Below are positions 46,069 through 58,109 of a stretch of 64,000 nt of DNA, in pieces. Numbering within the stretch: position 1 is the stretch's first letter; every line of letters starts with the position of its first letter. This DNA is from Phoma sp. XZ068 (Eukaryota; Ascomycota; Dothideomycetes; Pleosporales; Didymellaceae). The stretch spans positions 310,001 to 374,000 of the forward strand of contig RBKR01000001.1 of the NCBI GenBank assembly GCA_004835665.1, given 5' to 3'. The notes under the pieces are model-generated. The model made no database searches. It worked only from the letters and a program-made list of their open reading frames with translations, and had not been told where the DNA came from. A program made the translations under genes and the position numbers.

Positions 46069-47287
46069 CGCTGCTGTTTTTCCCCAGAGTCAGATGGATG
46101 GAATGCAGAGAGCGTCTTCACAGCGGTCTACCACTCTTTAAACGCTTTCGGCCTATCTCACTCCCGAACGGCTTACCATGTCCGGCTTTTGCACCTCCCT
46201 TGCTCCTCAACGTGCAGCAAATGAGCAAGTAGAGGTAAACCACTGAGTGGGTCCTCGCACGATGCTCTGGGGTAGTAGGCGCTTCGACGGTGCGGCGTGC
46301 GGGGTAAATGTGGGAAAGATCAGCATGCAGATCGGCATGACGTTTGTTTCGCTGGATGTTGATAAAATTGTGGGTTTTGTGCAACGGAATGTGTACACAG
46401 CATGAGTGCGGTTACTGATATGATTAGCAAAAAGGGAAGGAGTAGGCGAGCACAAGGGAATGTCGTGACGGGTCCATGCGGGGCCCCCAGCGTGGTTGCC
46501 ACGTTCCCAGATAACAAATTCTTACAATGATGAGGATCGTTGTACAAGTAACAAAGTAGTGTGCTTCATACGAGAGGCTGCCTGGATCTATATACAGACA
46601 GGGCAGCACTAGCGTTTTGAGGCTAGTGCAAGAGGGAGAGACTATAGCACGTGACCAAGGGTTCCCGAAGCTAGAAATTGTCAGACATATGGCTCATAGG
46701 AGTTCGATACTTGTACTTCTACGCTCAGGTAGGGCGTACCCGCCGGAGTTGCCTCCGTGCGGGGTAACCAGAGTATATAGAGCTGAGTCCACCTGTTCGT
46801 TACAAGGTAGCGAACAGTCTACTGTCAATTGACCTCGTTTGGGACTATTGTGGTCCTGCCTGCTCGTATCGATACTTCTCTCCCCAGTGCCCCCGGCCAT
46901 CAGGCCTGACAGAAATGAGGGCTGACAATGGGTCGAATAAATTTGCAAAACACACTTGAGAAGGGACCGCAAGGCTACTCGTGCAATTGCAGTCGGCAAT
47001 GGCAGCTTGCATTCCAGTGCCGCTTTGGCTGGCCGCATCTGTCAATTATCCGCTTCCAAGATCACGATCAATACGCGAGAACGCTGCACTACGGGCAAGG
47101 TGACTTGATGTCAAATATTGGGTATTAAGGGTACTATGACATTATAATTCGTTGCTTCTCGTTAAGAGAGCACGCCATGAAGTCGTGAATGAAACGAGTG
47201 ATCTCAGATTCAACAAGTCTTCATATGAACATCGAGCTATTTCACTCGCACCAAGTGCCGCTATCGAGCACAGAGTCAGTGCATAAC
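46069..47287. other. Intergenic: promoter of Dal5-like gene and 3' flank of ptr2
   Basis: About 1.2 kb, no credible gene. An 18-bp word at 46900-46917 is an exact copy of 13005-13022 and includes the palindrome tcaggcctga. Confidence 0.4.
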
Positions 47288-49258
47288 CTACAGACTCACG
47301 GGCTTCTTCTCGTCATCAACATGCGCAACGCTGCTGTGCCTCTCGACATCCTGAGCGTGGTTGGCGTTGCCGACATGACCTGCGGGCAGCATGTTGAGAT
47401 GATCCTCCTCCTTGTCCATCTTGCGGTAGGCGATCCAGAAGAGGACACCAGTAACAAAAGAGATCATAGCGACACTGCCGTAGTTCCACACGACGAGGGG
47501 GTCGAGTGTCAATGGAGTGAAAGCCTGGGCGAGCGCAGCGGAGAAGGCAGTGGTGAAAAGATTGACAGCCATAACAAGGGACCTCATGTTCTTGGGTGCC
47601 TTGGTGAAAGCGTACTCAAGGGTTGTGACGGAGGCGAAGATCTCAGAGATAGCAATCAGAATGTAGACACCGATAACGGCCCAAACGTTGATGGGCGACT
47701 TGTATTTCTCGACGGTCGGGTCGTCGTAGTATCCAGAGGTCTTGTAGACGTAGTACTGAAGGACAGCGGCCCAGACCATAGAGAACGAGGCAATGATGAA
47801 ACCGGCACAGATCTTCTTGAGAGGAGTGAACCTGATGCCCTTCCTACGGAGGAACGGGTAGACGACGGTATCCATGACTGATTACAGCATTAGCATTGGT
47901 TTTGAGGTACAAGGGTAAAACACGACTTACTGGGCACAAGGATGATAATAGCAATCGGATCAAAGTTGGACAGAAGGTCGTTGGGAATGCCGTGCAGCGC
48001 CATGTTGGAACACATCTGGGTCAAGTTGGAGTCCATCTGCCTGTAAGCGAGCCAGAAGATCGGGACCCAGAAGAAAACACCGCAAGCACGGAAACCACGG
48101 GCGACCTCATCAACCCAGGCATCGTCGAAGTTGTACCAGGACGGCTTGTTAGCGCCAAGAGCAGAAGGCCTAATGGACTCCCACATCTTGCCGTCATTCC
48201 AGTTCTTCAGGTTCCTCGTACCGAGAGCCTTAGCAAGGAGCTTGAAAGCAGGACCCATAACGCTACCACTTGGGGGGCGCAAAATGTAGTTCTTCTTGCA
48301 GATGATCAGGACAGGTAGAGTGATCAGGAAGAACACAGTGGGGATGAGGAACGACAGGTAGAAACCAACGTAGCGCTCAGCGTACACCATACCAAGTTGA
48401 CCAGCCAAAGCACCAATGTTGATGAACAGGTAGAAGTAGTTGTAGACACGGGTAACAGTGATTGCGGGGTCGATGATTACCCGCTTGCCATCCCTCTCCA
48501 CAACTTGGAGTCTGTCGGTCTCGAGCTGTTCAACAATCAAAGGTGAGATGTTAGGCTTGAACGTGCCGGTACCAAGTCCCATAACAAGCAGTCCGATGAT
48601 GAAGCATGCTAGTGAACCCTTTTGGTTGTCGAGGACCGCGGGAATAGCAGAGACGACGAGGATGATGTGACCGATTTCAGCGATGATGACCGAGTAAAGA
48701 ATGGTCTTGTAGCGTCCAAGGTAGGTGTCGGCAATCCAGGCGCCGAGAAGGGGGCAGCAGTACACCCAGAAAGCGTTGAAGGTAGTCAGGGAAAAAGCAA
48801 CCTGCTTGCCGAGGCCAAGCGCACCAGGTTGGGCTTCCTCGTCGTGAGGGTCCAAAGCCATACCAGTAGGGGTCGGGCGCGGCTTAGCAATGAAGTTGGA
48901 GTAGACTTGAACACATCCGTAGTAAGACATGCGCTCAACGAGTTCAACGAAGGCGATGGTGTAGATCCTCCAAGGAATGCCGGCGCCAACGCGTTCGAGC
49001 GTGAGGAGCTCTTCTTCAGTGGGCAGGTCGTCCTCCTCACTAAGATAGCTTGCTTGGAGAGTGGTCTTGCCCTCAGCAAAGAAGGGAGGCGCCTCATCGG
49101 AGTGAAGGGCCGGGTTCTTGCGCTGTGGATCACCAGAGGCATCGATGAGAGCCGGGTCCAAGCCAACGGCTTGCTATTCAAACGTAAGTAAAGGCACATG
49201 CCAATGAACTCAGGGCCATGTTGCGACTTACTACTGCGTCGTTGTCACCAACAGGCAT
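47288..49258 (-). CDS. ptr2: Proton-coupled oligopeptide transporter (POT/PTR2)
   Basis: Imports di- and tripeptides with protons across the plasma membrane. Exons in coding order: 49258-49232 (9 codons, MPVGDNDAV), 49173-47931, 47877-47288; 619 residues, normal for fungal PTR2. Signature regions: ERMSYYGCVQVYSNFI (helix 1, ExxxxYG-type motif), GAWIADTYLGRYKTI (PTR2 signature 1), GLGTGTFKPNISP and RVYNYFYLFINIGAL (PTR2 signature 2 area). The C-terminal half has FFWVPIFWLAYRQMDSNL, ISEIFASVTTLEYAFTKAPK and NMRSLVMAVNLF, all expected. The acidic N-terminus and His-rich tail (HAQDVERHSSVAHVDDEKK) are cytosolic. An AGATAA GATA-type site lies about 195 bp upstream, compatible with nitrogen regulation but not proof. 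Confidence 0.95.
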
Positions 49259-52200
49259 GGTGATGGTCGTGCTACTGGGTAGACTTGGTAAGGTGGGGTG
49301 GTGTAGTGGGGAGCGACAACGAAGAGAAGATCTTTGGGGGGCTCCAGCTTATGGGTATTTGAAGTGAAAGCACGCAAAGCATTGCTCTAGTGTCGTGTGC
49401 CCGGACTGCCCGCCTGAGCGTTGCCGATCAGGAAGGAGGTCGTAATAGCAACAGATAAACGCCGTAACCTAGCTTTGATGCGGCAGGTCTACAATGTTAA
49501 TCGCCTTGCCACCGCCATTCATTTTCCCCAATTCACCCAGGCGCGTGCGCGATAGCTGCTGCAACCTCCTCCGCGCGCGCCAATCACCGCCCAGAGGCGT
49601 GTCGGCGCACAAGCCTCGGTAAGATACACTAAGGGGCCGACAAGACAGATCAAGCTGCGGACGAGAGGTCTTGGAAAGCTTTGCACCACCAAAAAGAGCC
49701 GCCACCGACGTTGAGATTGCACGCAGCTCATCCACCATCATTTCTACCTAACACCCATCGCGGTCTGCATTCCAAACCCAAAGGTTGGCTGCGAACGGCA
49801 TCAGTATTCACGAGGTCGCATATACCGCAACCTTGAAGGATGTGCGACAAGAATCTTGGCGTTATTACGCTCCGCCCGTATTTCCTTGCTCCTGCCTAAT
49901 GCGGGCACTTAAACTAATCCGTGGCGCTGGCCAGAAGGCTTACTTGGCCAACCCGGCCGGGATATTAACGGCATTCGGCTAGTCGTAGAACACACACCTT
50001 CGATGAAGTTTCGACCATCGCAAAAGCGTGCACACCCCGCTCCAGCTAGTCAATACTATATTTTGTCGTCTATCGGTGCGGGCAGCTGCGACAGTTGCTA
50101 ATTTCAACTTGTTTGACAATTTTTCCAGCAGAGTCGCGTGCTACGGACCATTGGGAACCAGTCGCGGTATTGTCAATTTCAGTTACGCTTCAAATATGGT
50201 TTCCGTAACTGGTTGTGTCTGTTGGCGGGCGTGCAGCACACGTCCCTGATACTCGGTACTGTCACCCGCTGCATGCAGCAGAGCGCTTATGAGCGGTTGA
50301 CAAGTGCGCCACTATCTTCGATGGCATAAAGGAGTGCCGAGCTTCGTCGTTTCGGGTTACCAACAGGGTGGGGCTACGGCTGGATGTCATGATATCGTTC
50401 GATGTGAGTTCTCTTGCGCATGATTCGATACAGAAGCCAGGTCGGTGGTTATTGGCACATGCACTCGGTTCCCCCGTTCCGGGGGCGTAGCACAAGCTTT
50501 CCAAACGGCAATTAGGCGTGCGCTTGTGTAAGTTGGTGTTGGTGGCTTACATAGGCTTATGCCCACCACCAGTCGCTGTGTAACAATCAGTGCCGTTGAT
50601 GCATATTGCTTCGAGGATCTGCGGGACTAGTTTTAAGAGTTTCGCCACAATGAGTGGCAGTCCACCTTTATCCTGTCAACATTACGCTCGTTCGCTACCT
50701 TGGGCCAATGAAGCCTACCACAGCAATTGACGCAGCTTTGTGTTACGCGATCGACGCTGGGCATCGAAGCATCCTCTCCAGATGTTTTATCTTGCAGCCC
50801 GGATGCACTGTTGCATTCGTTCTCTCTCCATTCATCGGCCTTACCTCGCAATGAACGTTCTGTCCGGAGTACCGATCAAATAACACTGTTACCTACGTAT
50901 TTAGGGAGGATGATGATCTGCTGTAGTCACGAGCTTAACGATACCAAAGCGTGCTGGCATCAGCACCTCCAGACTGTCAAATTTGCATCAAAATCCGCTG
51001 TACAGCAGAACGGTCGCACATCGCGACCCCGGGAACATATCCGTGGCGTACCCCGCTAGCAAGAACCTGCGCGAATAGTTGCAACTAGTAGCCAGCAAGC
51101 CGTGACGCAGAGGAGAAAGGCCAGTATCGCAAAAGCAGCGCACGTGATATTGTTGATGCGATCGCGAATACACCATGCTTGCGCTGCTGCTTGTAAGCAC
51201 TGCTGGCTATAAGGATAACTAGCATAGGCTTTGAGTACCTTTTGGAGCGTCAACAACGCACGATCATACTCGGATACTTGGCCCGTAACACGAGATTCGA
51301 ATTACTCGCGAGATACCTGCCGAACGCAACGCTGACAGTAGTTTTGTTGCGTATCTTCTGCCGTTTCTCTTGCCGATAATAGTTCGATGCCTCTGGCCAT
51401 TACGACAGGGCTAGCATTAAACCACATCTTGACCGTCCGTGCCACACTTTTGGGCCACCACAGTCGACATCGTTATTGACTCTGACACGAGCCTCGATCA
51501 AATAGAGGCATGACAAACATAGTGGCTTCGATCGAGTGAGAAGACATGTGGATATGAGGTCCGGGTCGTTCGTGAGCTTGTCACTAGAGTCAGCCTGTAG
51601 GAATCGAGGCGCATCGCCGTCCTCTTGGCCTAGCCTTGGTGTCAAATCTTACAATAGATAGCACAGCCTTTTGCGTGTGCCGTCGTTGAGATGTCTCCCC
51701 AGGCAGAAATCCAGGATATCGACCAGATACCAGGGGCTACGTGATACCACTGTTTGAAGACACACGTTAAGTGCACGGCGTTCAAGACTTTCATGAAATC
51801 AAAATCTCAGCTCGCCTACACACTGAGAAACGAGAATAGGCAGTTGGGTTGTACGGCACTGGGGATCTCTCAAATAAATGTTTACTTAATCTTGACTTTC
51901 ACAATTCAGGCGGTTACAGTCTACTAGGTTTGTGTGATCGTCGTCGATCGATTCTATTACCGATTCTTGGTAACTCAGAGCCTGCAGTCATATCAATTTC
52001 GAGCGACAGTCAAAATTGGAAAAGGGGACTGACCACAGCCTTCGAGCGACCGCCTCCGATTCCCCCTGTGCTCCTACATGGCAGCGACGGTTACTCAATG
52101 ATGTTATCCTGGGAGTTTATCATAAGCAATTGAATACAGAATAGAGTCATATATGTCTAACACATGAGCAGCCCGTCACAAGGGTAGTAGCACTTGGTGG

Positions 52201-52484
52201 CAGCACCAAGCATATCAATAGCACCTACCATACAAAGTGGAGTTATACCACATCTTAGATCGCTCACAGTGAGCAAAATGTTAGTTTGTGCAGACGTAAG
52301 CGTCATAAGAAAAGTGAGATTGAAAGAAGTTTCCCAGCGTCCCACGTTAGTCGATATCGTTAAGTGGCGTCAGCAAGTATTTGCTGATCGACCACTGTCT
52401 TCTTGTCACGGCCAATTGTATTCGATATGTTTTTTGAAGGAGCAGTCAATCATGGTTATTGTTTTTGTTGCATGCTACATTGTT
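49259..52484. other. 3.2-kb stretch without genes
   Basis: The longest gap in the window. Only short frames occur on both strands, none with supporting composition. The first about 300 bp is the ptr2 promoter. The rest may be decayed sequence (old repeat or lost gene), but I found no terminal repeats, long duplication or recognisable protein fragment. It separates the two peptide/allantoate-type carriers from the ureide-like cluster. Confidence 0.45.
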
Positions 52485-53541
52485 CTACACGAGCTGGCCC
52501 TTTTTGTACGGAAATTGTTCTCTGAATGCCTCCGCAATTTCTGTCCTTGTGGCAACCCAGACACCTTCCTTGGCGGATATGTACTTCACGAAGTCTTGCA
52601 AAGCCTTGAAACGCCCAGGGCGACCGATGATACGACAGTGCAGCCCAATGGTCATCATCTTCGGTGAGCCATCCTCGCCTTCCTCATACAAAACATCAAA
52701 CGCGTTTTTTATGTGCTCGTAGAAGCCTCCAGGGCTTCGGAATCCGGTACCTTGCGTGTGGAACTTGAAGTCGTTACAGTCGTAGCTGTACGGGACCATA
52801 AGACAGCCTTTCGGGTTCGCACTGCTACATTCTTGCGGTAAGTCTGTCCAATAGGGAATGTCGTCCGCATATGTATCGCTGGCCCACAAGAGCTCCTCGC
52901 CCATCTCCTCGTAGACCAGAGGGATCAGAGCCCTGCTCTGGGGGGAGGGCCGCCCATAGTACCACCCTTTGGGTGCATAGCCAGTGAGGTTCTTGAGTGC
53001 TGTGATACCGTTGCGGATGTGTTGCTTCTCGGCTTCGACTGATAGGTCACCGTGGTCAATCCAGCGGTATGCGTGGGATGCGACATCGTGTCCCTCCTCA
53101 ACGCAGCGAGCTACCACCTCTGGCTGCTCCTCAACTGCCGAGCCAACGGCGTACAGAGTGAACTTCATCTTGTAGTCGTTGAAAAGTTTGAAGATACGCC
53201 ACCATCCGCGGCGTGATCCATATTCAAATTCGGACTCGCCACTGTAGTCTCGTTCGTTGATCCTATGCTGGGCAGGATACTCACGAAGACTGATCTCTGA
53301 GACTCCATCGCCCCTCATAACTGATCTTTCACCGCCCTACACAATCACTTGGTCAGCACCTTTTAATAGGAAATCCATGCAGGAAGTTGTGACATTTACT
53401 CACTTCTTCATAGTTTATAACAAAGGACACAGCGATTTTAGCATCAGTGGGCCACTTCAAACCCTCAAGGCCCTTCTCACCGTAACCTTTGAAATTACGC
53501 GGGAATGCATAATCCGGGGGGGCTGCATAGACTTCAGGCAT
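52485..53541 (-). CDS. NodB-fold hydrolase, PuuE/allantoinase-like (polysaccharide deacetylase superfamily)
   Basis: Predicted 329 residues from exons 53541-53404 and 53336-52485, start MPEVYAAPPDYAFPRNFKGY; an in-frame ATG at 53622 could add 27 residues. The usual deacetylase TFDDG metal motif is replaced by NYEEGGERS (residues 43-51), and the second motif is GHDVASHAYRW (His129, His134). This is the pattern of bacterial PuuE, an allantoinase recruited from polysaccharide deacetylases that opens the hydantoin ring of allantoin. No signal peptide is present, arguing for a cytosolic small-molecule hydrolase rather than a chitin deacetylase. Conserved pieces include FTLYAVGSAVEEQPEVVARC, GWYYGRPSPQSRAL and the C-terminal TIGLHCRIIGRPGRFKALQD. 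It is divergent from an amidase and near an NCS1 permease. Substrate may be allantoin, hydantoin or a cyclic imide. Confidence 0.88.
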
Positions 53542-54364
53542 GGCGATGGCAATTGTACGGATATTAGATGGCCTGCGTTCGGACTGCGCGGAATGATTGA
53601 GACAACCATGTGTGGGTTGCACCTTGTCTTATAACGTTAGAAGGTCGGTAGTGATCCCCTAATCTTAACACCAACTCAGAGTTCTATAGCGTTACTCAAG
53701 ACTCGGTCAACTCTAGCCGTTGTATCTCTGTGCCGTCGGCAGCATCGCGCATCTCAATTGCATGACGTTGCAACAAACATGCCACAATTGGTAAGTTATC
53801 ATCCAACTATGGCGGGGTAATTTTAGTGCGGCGCTAAATCTGGGCTGCGCATGTCCACTGCCGAAGAGATACACGTCTTATCTGGCCAACTGTTTTCCGT
53901 CCAACATTGAGCGGATGATTCCAACCCGAAGTCTGCTTGCCTTGGATAATCGTTCCGATATGCCTCGTCAATCTCCGCTTTCGTAATATCTGCAGACTGT
54001 GATAACGCCCCACAACATTGCTAAGATAACGAGGACAGGTGCCCGTACCTGAGAACAGTCATGATCCATGCAAAGTGGGTACCTGCTTCAACAATACGTT
54101 GCACTTACCGTGTAGATCATGGCGTGCTGCAACGATGGTAGATTCGATCTACCAATTTAGGCGACATCGTGGCCGAGCAGTCTTTTTTTTGCTGCCTAGA
54201 GTCACCAAGTACTTGGTCTCATCTGTCTGTTCTTGCTCTTTCACTCGAACGCTATACTTCACAGGCATCTAGTTGACCTAAAGCCCAAGAAAAGCTCAAG
54301 TAGGAGGCACCATATCTGAAGCCTACTCCGAATTCGAACACACGCGCAACCACAGGACGGAAGA
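53542..54364. promoter_or_regulatory. Shared divergent promoter of hydrolase and amidase genes, with GATA sites
   Basis: About 820 bp separate the two start codons. HGATAR sites (AreA/Nit2 consensus) occur at 53878-53883 (as TTATCT), 54000-54005 (TGATAA) and 54024-54029 (AGATAA), three within about 150 bp. A perfect hairpin with 8-bp arms (tggtagat / atctacca, loop tcg) lies at 54136-54154. Nitrogen control of both genes is inferred from these and from the gene functions. Confidence 0.45.
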
Positions 54365-55833
54365 ATGAGCTCCGATCTTTACAGACTGACGGCGACCGAG
54401 GTCTTGAACAAGATCAAGGCTGGCGAGGTCTCCGTCGAAGACTACGCAGCGTCACTATTGAAACGTGTCAAGACGCGAGATGATGCAGTTCAAGCTTGGG
54501 CATATCTTGACCCAGCATACGTGATGCAGCAGGCAAGAGCATTAGACGCCATCTCACCGCATGAACGCGGCCCTCTCCACGGAGTGGCTATCGCCGTCAA
54601 AGATGTTATCTTTACGAAAGGTCAGTTGCAGAATGGGTTTTGCGTGTCTTGCCTGACAGTATCCTTAGACATGCCGACACAATTCAACTCGCCTGTCTAC
54701 GCAGAATATGCCCCGAAAATTGACGCTGGCTCCATCACTGTATATTTAGAGCATCCAAATAATGTCTGCGCCGACTGACACAATTAGGTACTCCGCAAGG
54801 CCGGTGCGCTCATCTTGGGTAAGACCACTACGACGGAGTTTGCGGCAACAACTGTAGGTCCCAAGACACGAAACCCTCACGACCCCAAGCGCACTCCTGG
54901 TGGATCATCGTCCGGCTCTGGCGCAGTCATTGGTGATTATCAGGCACCCGTTGGCCTTGGCACTCAAACAGGCGGCAGCACCATCCGCCCTGGGTCGTAC
55001 AATGGGATATATGCTTTCAAGCCCACCTGGAATGCCATCACGCGTGAAGGCCAAAAGATCTATTCTCTTATCCTGGATACGCTTGGCCTCTACGCTCGTA
55101 GCGTTGCTGATCTCGAACTCCTCGCTGATGTCTTCTTAATATTCGATGACCTCCCAGCACCAACGGATTTCACAGTCGAAGGTGCAAAGTTTGCATTCTT
55201 GAAGACCATGGTATGGCCAAATGTCGGTCCTGGTACCGCTGCTGCGCTTGACAAAGCTGTCGCCTTACTCCGTGCACATGGCGCTGAGGTCGAGGAGATT
55301 GTCCTCCCAGAACATCTTAACAATCTTCCTGCATGGCATGCCGCAGTGCTTGCCTCAGAAGGACGAACCTCGTTTCTGCCCGAGTACACTGTTTCCAAGG
55401 ACAAAATCTCAAGTAAACTTGTAGGACACGTCGAAAACAGTGACAATATCTCGCGCAAGGCGCAACTGGAAGCATTCGATAACATTTCCCATGCCAGGCC
55501 TGTTGTAGACGAGATTCTTAGCAAGTACGCTGCAGTACTTACGCCAAGTGTACCGGATGAAGCTCCTTTGGGTATTGAGAAGACAGGTAGCGCAGCATTT
55601 TGTCTGATTTGGACTGTAAGTCTAGTAACTTTACCAATAATCTTTCCAAGCTGACCGATATGTAGGCACTACATACACCCGTAGTCAACGTGCCAGGATT
55701 TCAAGGTGAAAATTCTATGCCAATCGGTATTTCTCTTGTCGCTCCCCGCTATCGCGATAGGCATTTGCTCGCAGTCAGCAAGAAGGTTGGCGAGATCTTC
55801 GAAGCAGAGGGTGGGTGGAAGTCATCAGTATAG
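54365..55833 (+). CDS. Amidase-signature (AS) family hydrolase
   Basis: Predicted 440 residues. Exons: 54365-54620, 54669-54739, 54788-55615, 55666-55833. The Ser-cisSer-Lys triad appears intact: Lys79 in HGVAIAVKD, cis-Ser149 in TPGGSSSGSG, and nucleophile Ser173 in LGTQTGGSTIRPGS. The 24-residue spacing of the two serines is as in characterised family members. LDTLGLYARSVADLELLADV and a C-terminal LHTPVVNVPGF block complete the fold. At 440 residues it is a short, soluble, probably cytosolic AS enzyme without the C-terminal extension of allophanate hydrolases. AS enzymes cleave amides, ureas, carbamoyl or hydrazide bonds. Next to a PuuE-like ring-opening enzyme, a job on the opened N-carbamoyl or amide product is reasonable but unproven. 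Its 3' end is 259 bp from the convergent permease. Confidence 0.92.
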
Positions 55834-56092
55834 AAGGTGTGCTGTATATAAAACACTATTGTAGCGCTGCAAATATCGTATTACAGAACCCGCGGCCCGC
55901 TACAGGTTTGCAGCTTTAGTCACCCGGGTTTTAGAACTTAATCAATAGTACTATCACCGTCGAGGAAACTCAAAGTAAACTCCATTTACTACTTGTATTC
56001 ACCGCCGCTTGCTTCTATAACTTGGTCTTAAGGAATAGCCAACAACAGGAAATCAAGATAGCGCAGCAAATGTCTCAGGATTCTACCGCAGC

Positions 56093-58109
56093 TCAGAAAT
56101 TGGCCTTAGATGACTTCTCCTCCATCTCCACTTCTTCGCCGTCAGTCATTGGTGGGGTGGAGGGACAATAGATCTCTCCGCCGTCCCGCTCTCCGACAAA
56201 GAAACCTTCACGACCGCCGTTTGCGAGCCATTCCCACTTAAGCGGCGTGTCCTCGAAGCCAGCAGGGAATATTCTCCGTTTGATGAACAAAGTCGCGACA
56301 TAGTAGATGATGGCGGAGGTGAAAAACGTCAGGAGCCACCCCATCATATACATGTACTTTGCAGCATTACTGATGATCCGCGGTTGGTATTGGCCAATGA
56401 GGCCTGGGATACCCATGGTCGTTCCTAGCAGCCAGGCCGCTGCACCAATCCAATTGACTCCGGACCAGAACCAGTAGAGGCCGTTTTTGCTACCAACGTA
56501 GCAGGATGGAATGTGCACATTGCCTCTACGAGCAATAAAGTAATCCACTATAATGACAGCGCAGAGCGGCGCCATGAAGATGCTATAGGATCCAAGGAAG
56601 CTTCATTTGTGTCAGCGCAATTTTCTAGATCCTGGATCAGACAGCTGTTTACCTGAGGAAAGCGGACGCATTAGCCATAAGTTGCCATGGTTGAACCACA
56701 ACACCAAGTATTGCACAAACAACTTGCCCCCTACGGATGGTGAGCCATTTCGGAAACAGTCCAGTCATGTCAGAACCAAACGGGATCGAATTGGCGCCGA
56801 AATTAGTGGCAAAGACGCCTAAGTAGAATGCCAAAGCAGCAAAGAAGACTCCAGCACGAGCCCCTGCAGTGAAGTAATGGTCAAGAATGGCTTCAAAAAG
56901 GTCCCAGACATTCCAGTATGCTACACCCCATTTTGCCTGAATGGAGGTTGTGGAAGCCATACCGAGGAAAAAGACAATGACGGAAGCAACGAAGACGCTG
57001 ATCCCCTGGATTGGACCGGCATCTCGAGGTTTCTTACAATAGCGAGCAAGGTCGGGCTGATTGACTAGCATGGGCGAAAGGGAGCCGAAAATTGTGTTGA
57101 TGCCAGCCATGATGCTCCAGCCCAAGGGGGTCACAGATGCAGAGAACTGACCCTCCTTGGAAGCAAGGTCCATGGCGCTCAGTCCACCTCCATTGGCCAT
57201 GCACCAACCAAAGACTACGAAAGCGGCGATTGGCATGATCAAACCCTTGACAGTGAAAATGTAGTGTATATTCCTCGGGTGAACCCACATCTGTGTCTTG
57301 TCAGTGACCTTTTGACAGTCAAACAAGTTATTAACAAAGGAATACTTACAAACGGAAACTCCATGAGCCAGGCCAAGAAAAAAGTCAAAAGCTGCTTTGA
57401 TGTGACGTTTGCGATCGCAGGTAATGTGTTGTTAAAGTTTTGCCAGGAGCTGCCAAAAATACAGCGAAGCATCACGGAAAGGATATTACCAGCATAAAAC
57501 GTCTGTATCCCATACCAAATAATGCATACCACAGCCCGGATAAAGATGAAAAAATATGAGCCATACATGCCCATGACAGAGCGAACAAGAACGGGGCTGC
57601 ACGTGGTTAGTGGAGTAGGGTGTGTTCAGAAATAGTAAGTCCTTACAATCCAACGTGGTATTTAACACCCGGCCGAGCCATGAGAACGACGACCACAGCT
57701 GCTAGAAAAGATCCAATGCATGCTGAGACGAAGGATTGTTGCCATGTCTACACCAGGTTAGCAATATGCTGTATATCAGCCATTTTGACAACTCACCAGA
57801 CCAACAGTGACCAGAGCGGAACCAGTGTTCCAGCCGACCAATGAAAATTGGTTGGAAAACCAATATAGTGGAAGATTATACCTTTCATAATCAGCAAAAA
57901 CATTGCATATTGAGATTGTTGATGGCTCACCATGTCCATGTTCTTTGGTTTTCTGGTGTTGGTTCAAGATCTTTGTTAGACCATCTTGCATCACCAATAG
58001 TAGTCTGACCTTCGTTGCTCAAGGGAGCTTTGACGAAGTCAACAAAGGCTTCCTTAGACTTGAATGGTGCAACTAGCCCCTGCCTCGTGGGAACTTCAAA
58101 TTTGCCCAT
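56093..58109 (-). CDS. NCS1-family permease (Fur-type: uracil/allantoin/hydantoin class)
   Basis: Predicted 585 residues. Exons in coding order: 58109-57931, 57881-57797, 57747-57647, 57596-57350, 57290-56653, 56600-56093. The N-terminus carries WSNKDLEPTPENQRTW, the Fur-family leader, followed by WYNLPLYWFSNQFSLVGWNT (first helix), RPGVKYHVGFPVLVRSVMGM, FIRAVVCIIWYGIQTFYAGN and MWVHPRNIHYIFTVKGLI. Further hallmarks are LVNQPDLARYCKKPRDAGPI and GSYSIFMAPLCAVIIVDYFI. About 12 membrane segments; cation-coupled import at the plasma membrane is expected. Characterised fungal Fur proteins carry allantoin, uracil, uric acid, uridine or thiamine; specificity cannot be read safely from sequence. Divergent from the Zn2Cys6 regulator and convergent with the amidase, it fits as the uptake step of this gene block. 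Confidence 0.94.

Noticed and set aside
49259..52484. Transposon in the gene-free block
   Set aside because: No terminal inverted or long direct repeats, target duplications or transposase/reverse-transcriptase fragments could be seen by eye.
52485..53541. Chitin deacetylase label for the NodB-fold gene
   Set aside because: No signal peptide, and the metal-binding TFDDG motif is replaced by NYEEGGE, as in PuuE-type enzymes.
54131..54170. Possible tRNA-like arm (gattcgatct hairpin)
   Set aside because: Only one hairpin is present; no acceptor stem, anticodon arm or box A/box B arrangement around it.
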